Shown: positions 5,817 to 5,935 of the stretch, piece after piece
Numbering within the stretch: the first letter of the stretch is position 1
How the letters are laid out: the number at the start of each line of letters is the position of its first letter
NCBI GenBank assembly: GCA_964369425.1
Contig: CAYJGW010000097.1
Span: 1 to 5,935, forward strand
Source: CAUPWF01 sp964369425
Lineage (GTDB): Bacteria > Bacillota > Clostridia > Lachnospirales > Lachnospiraceae
Length of the DNA stretch: 5,935 nucleotides
Direction: 5' to 3'
Notes under the pieces: generated by a model
Told to the model about the DNA's origin: nothing
Databases searched by the model: none
The model's input: only the letters and a program-made list of their open reading frames with translations
Translations under genes and position numbers: made by a program

Positions 5817-5935
5817 CTATACATTCACTATCTCATTATATCTTGCAATTATCATGTCCTTATATCGCCTCTTTAGACAATCTGGTGCAAGTATCTTTAC
5901 CTTTTCTTCTAAGCTAAAGATAAAGCCCCAAAAGG
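5817..5935 (-). CDS. C-terminal fragment, probable WYL-domain regulator (partial)
   Basis: Thirty-eight codons and a TAG stop are visible; the gene continues beyond the right edge. The tail reads a hydrophobic strand (FWGFIFSL), then EEKVKILAPDCLKRRYKDM and a terminal helix containing ARYNEIV. The pattern of strand, charged turn, VKILAPDCL and basic amphipathic helix matches the usual C-terminus of WYL-domain transcription factors, which commonly end with a V.VLEPEELRE-like strand and helix. It is followed at once by a good terminator, which supports a real gene end. The identification rests on a short pattern only; function and target are unknown, and its link to the sucrose operon is probably just adjacency. 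Confidence 0.6.
   Translation of the reverse strand, partial: FWGFIFSLEEKVKILAPDCLKRRYKDMIIARYNEIVNV

Overview
This is an AT-rich, low-GC window with strong AAGGAG-type Shine-Dalgarno sites, short intergenic gaps and a sucrose phosphotransferase (PTS) gene set. It suggests a Gram-positive Bacillota (Firmicutes) bacterium; genus cannot be read from the sequence. Tryptophan is encoded by TGG and TGA acts as a stop, so the code looks standard. All identifiable genes lie on the minus strand and are read from right to left.

Layout in transcription order. (1) At the right edge, 5817-5935, is the C-terminal tail of a gene continuing outside the window. It looks like the end of a WYL-domain regulator and is followed by a clear intrinsic terminator (5792-5816). 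(2) About 250 bp with no confident gene precedes scrR (4579-5538), a LacI-family repressor. (3) The 238 bp between scrR and scrA hold a 15-bp perfect inverted repeat over the scrR stop, a near-consensus sigma-A promoter (TTGACA-17-TAGAAT) with an A9 tract in its spacer, and two LacI-type operators with centres 64 bp apart. A catabolite-response-like element overlaps the first operator. (4) The structural genes follow with gaps of 12, 67 and 15 bp: scrA (EIIBC permease), scrB (sucrose-6-phosphate hydrolase), a stand-alone glucose-type EIIA gene, and scrK (fructokinase).

How they work together (inferred from family knowledge). The EIIA protein passes phosphate from HPr to the EIIB domain of ScrA, which imports sucrose as sucrose-6-phosphate. 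ScrB splits this into glucose-6-phosphate and fructose, and ScrK phosphorylates the fructose. ScrR would repress the operon through the paired operators until inducer appears. The cluster carries its own EIIA, so it encodes every sugar-specific PTS part and lacks only EI and HPr.

The most notable oddity is in the EIIA gene. Its natural start, an ATG at 1496-1498 with an ideal Shine-Dalgarno, reads a family-typical N-terminus and then runs into a stop in the wrong frame. The rest of the protein is open only in the -1 frame. A single extra base, most simply in the A6 run at 1460-1465, would restore a 166-residue protein. As written, the catalytic domain can start only at a TTG (1440-1442) that has its own modest Shine-Dalgarno and sits just after the stop of the short upstream frame. 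I see no sign of a wholly new system; the rest is a well-ordered sucrose operon.
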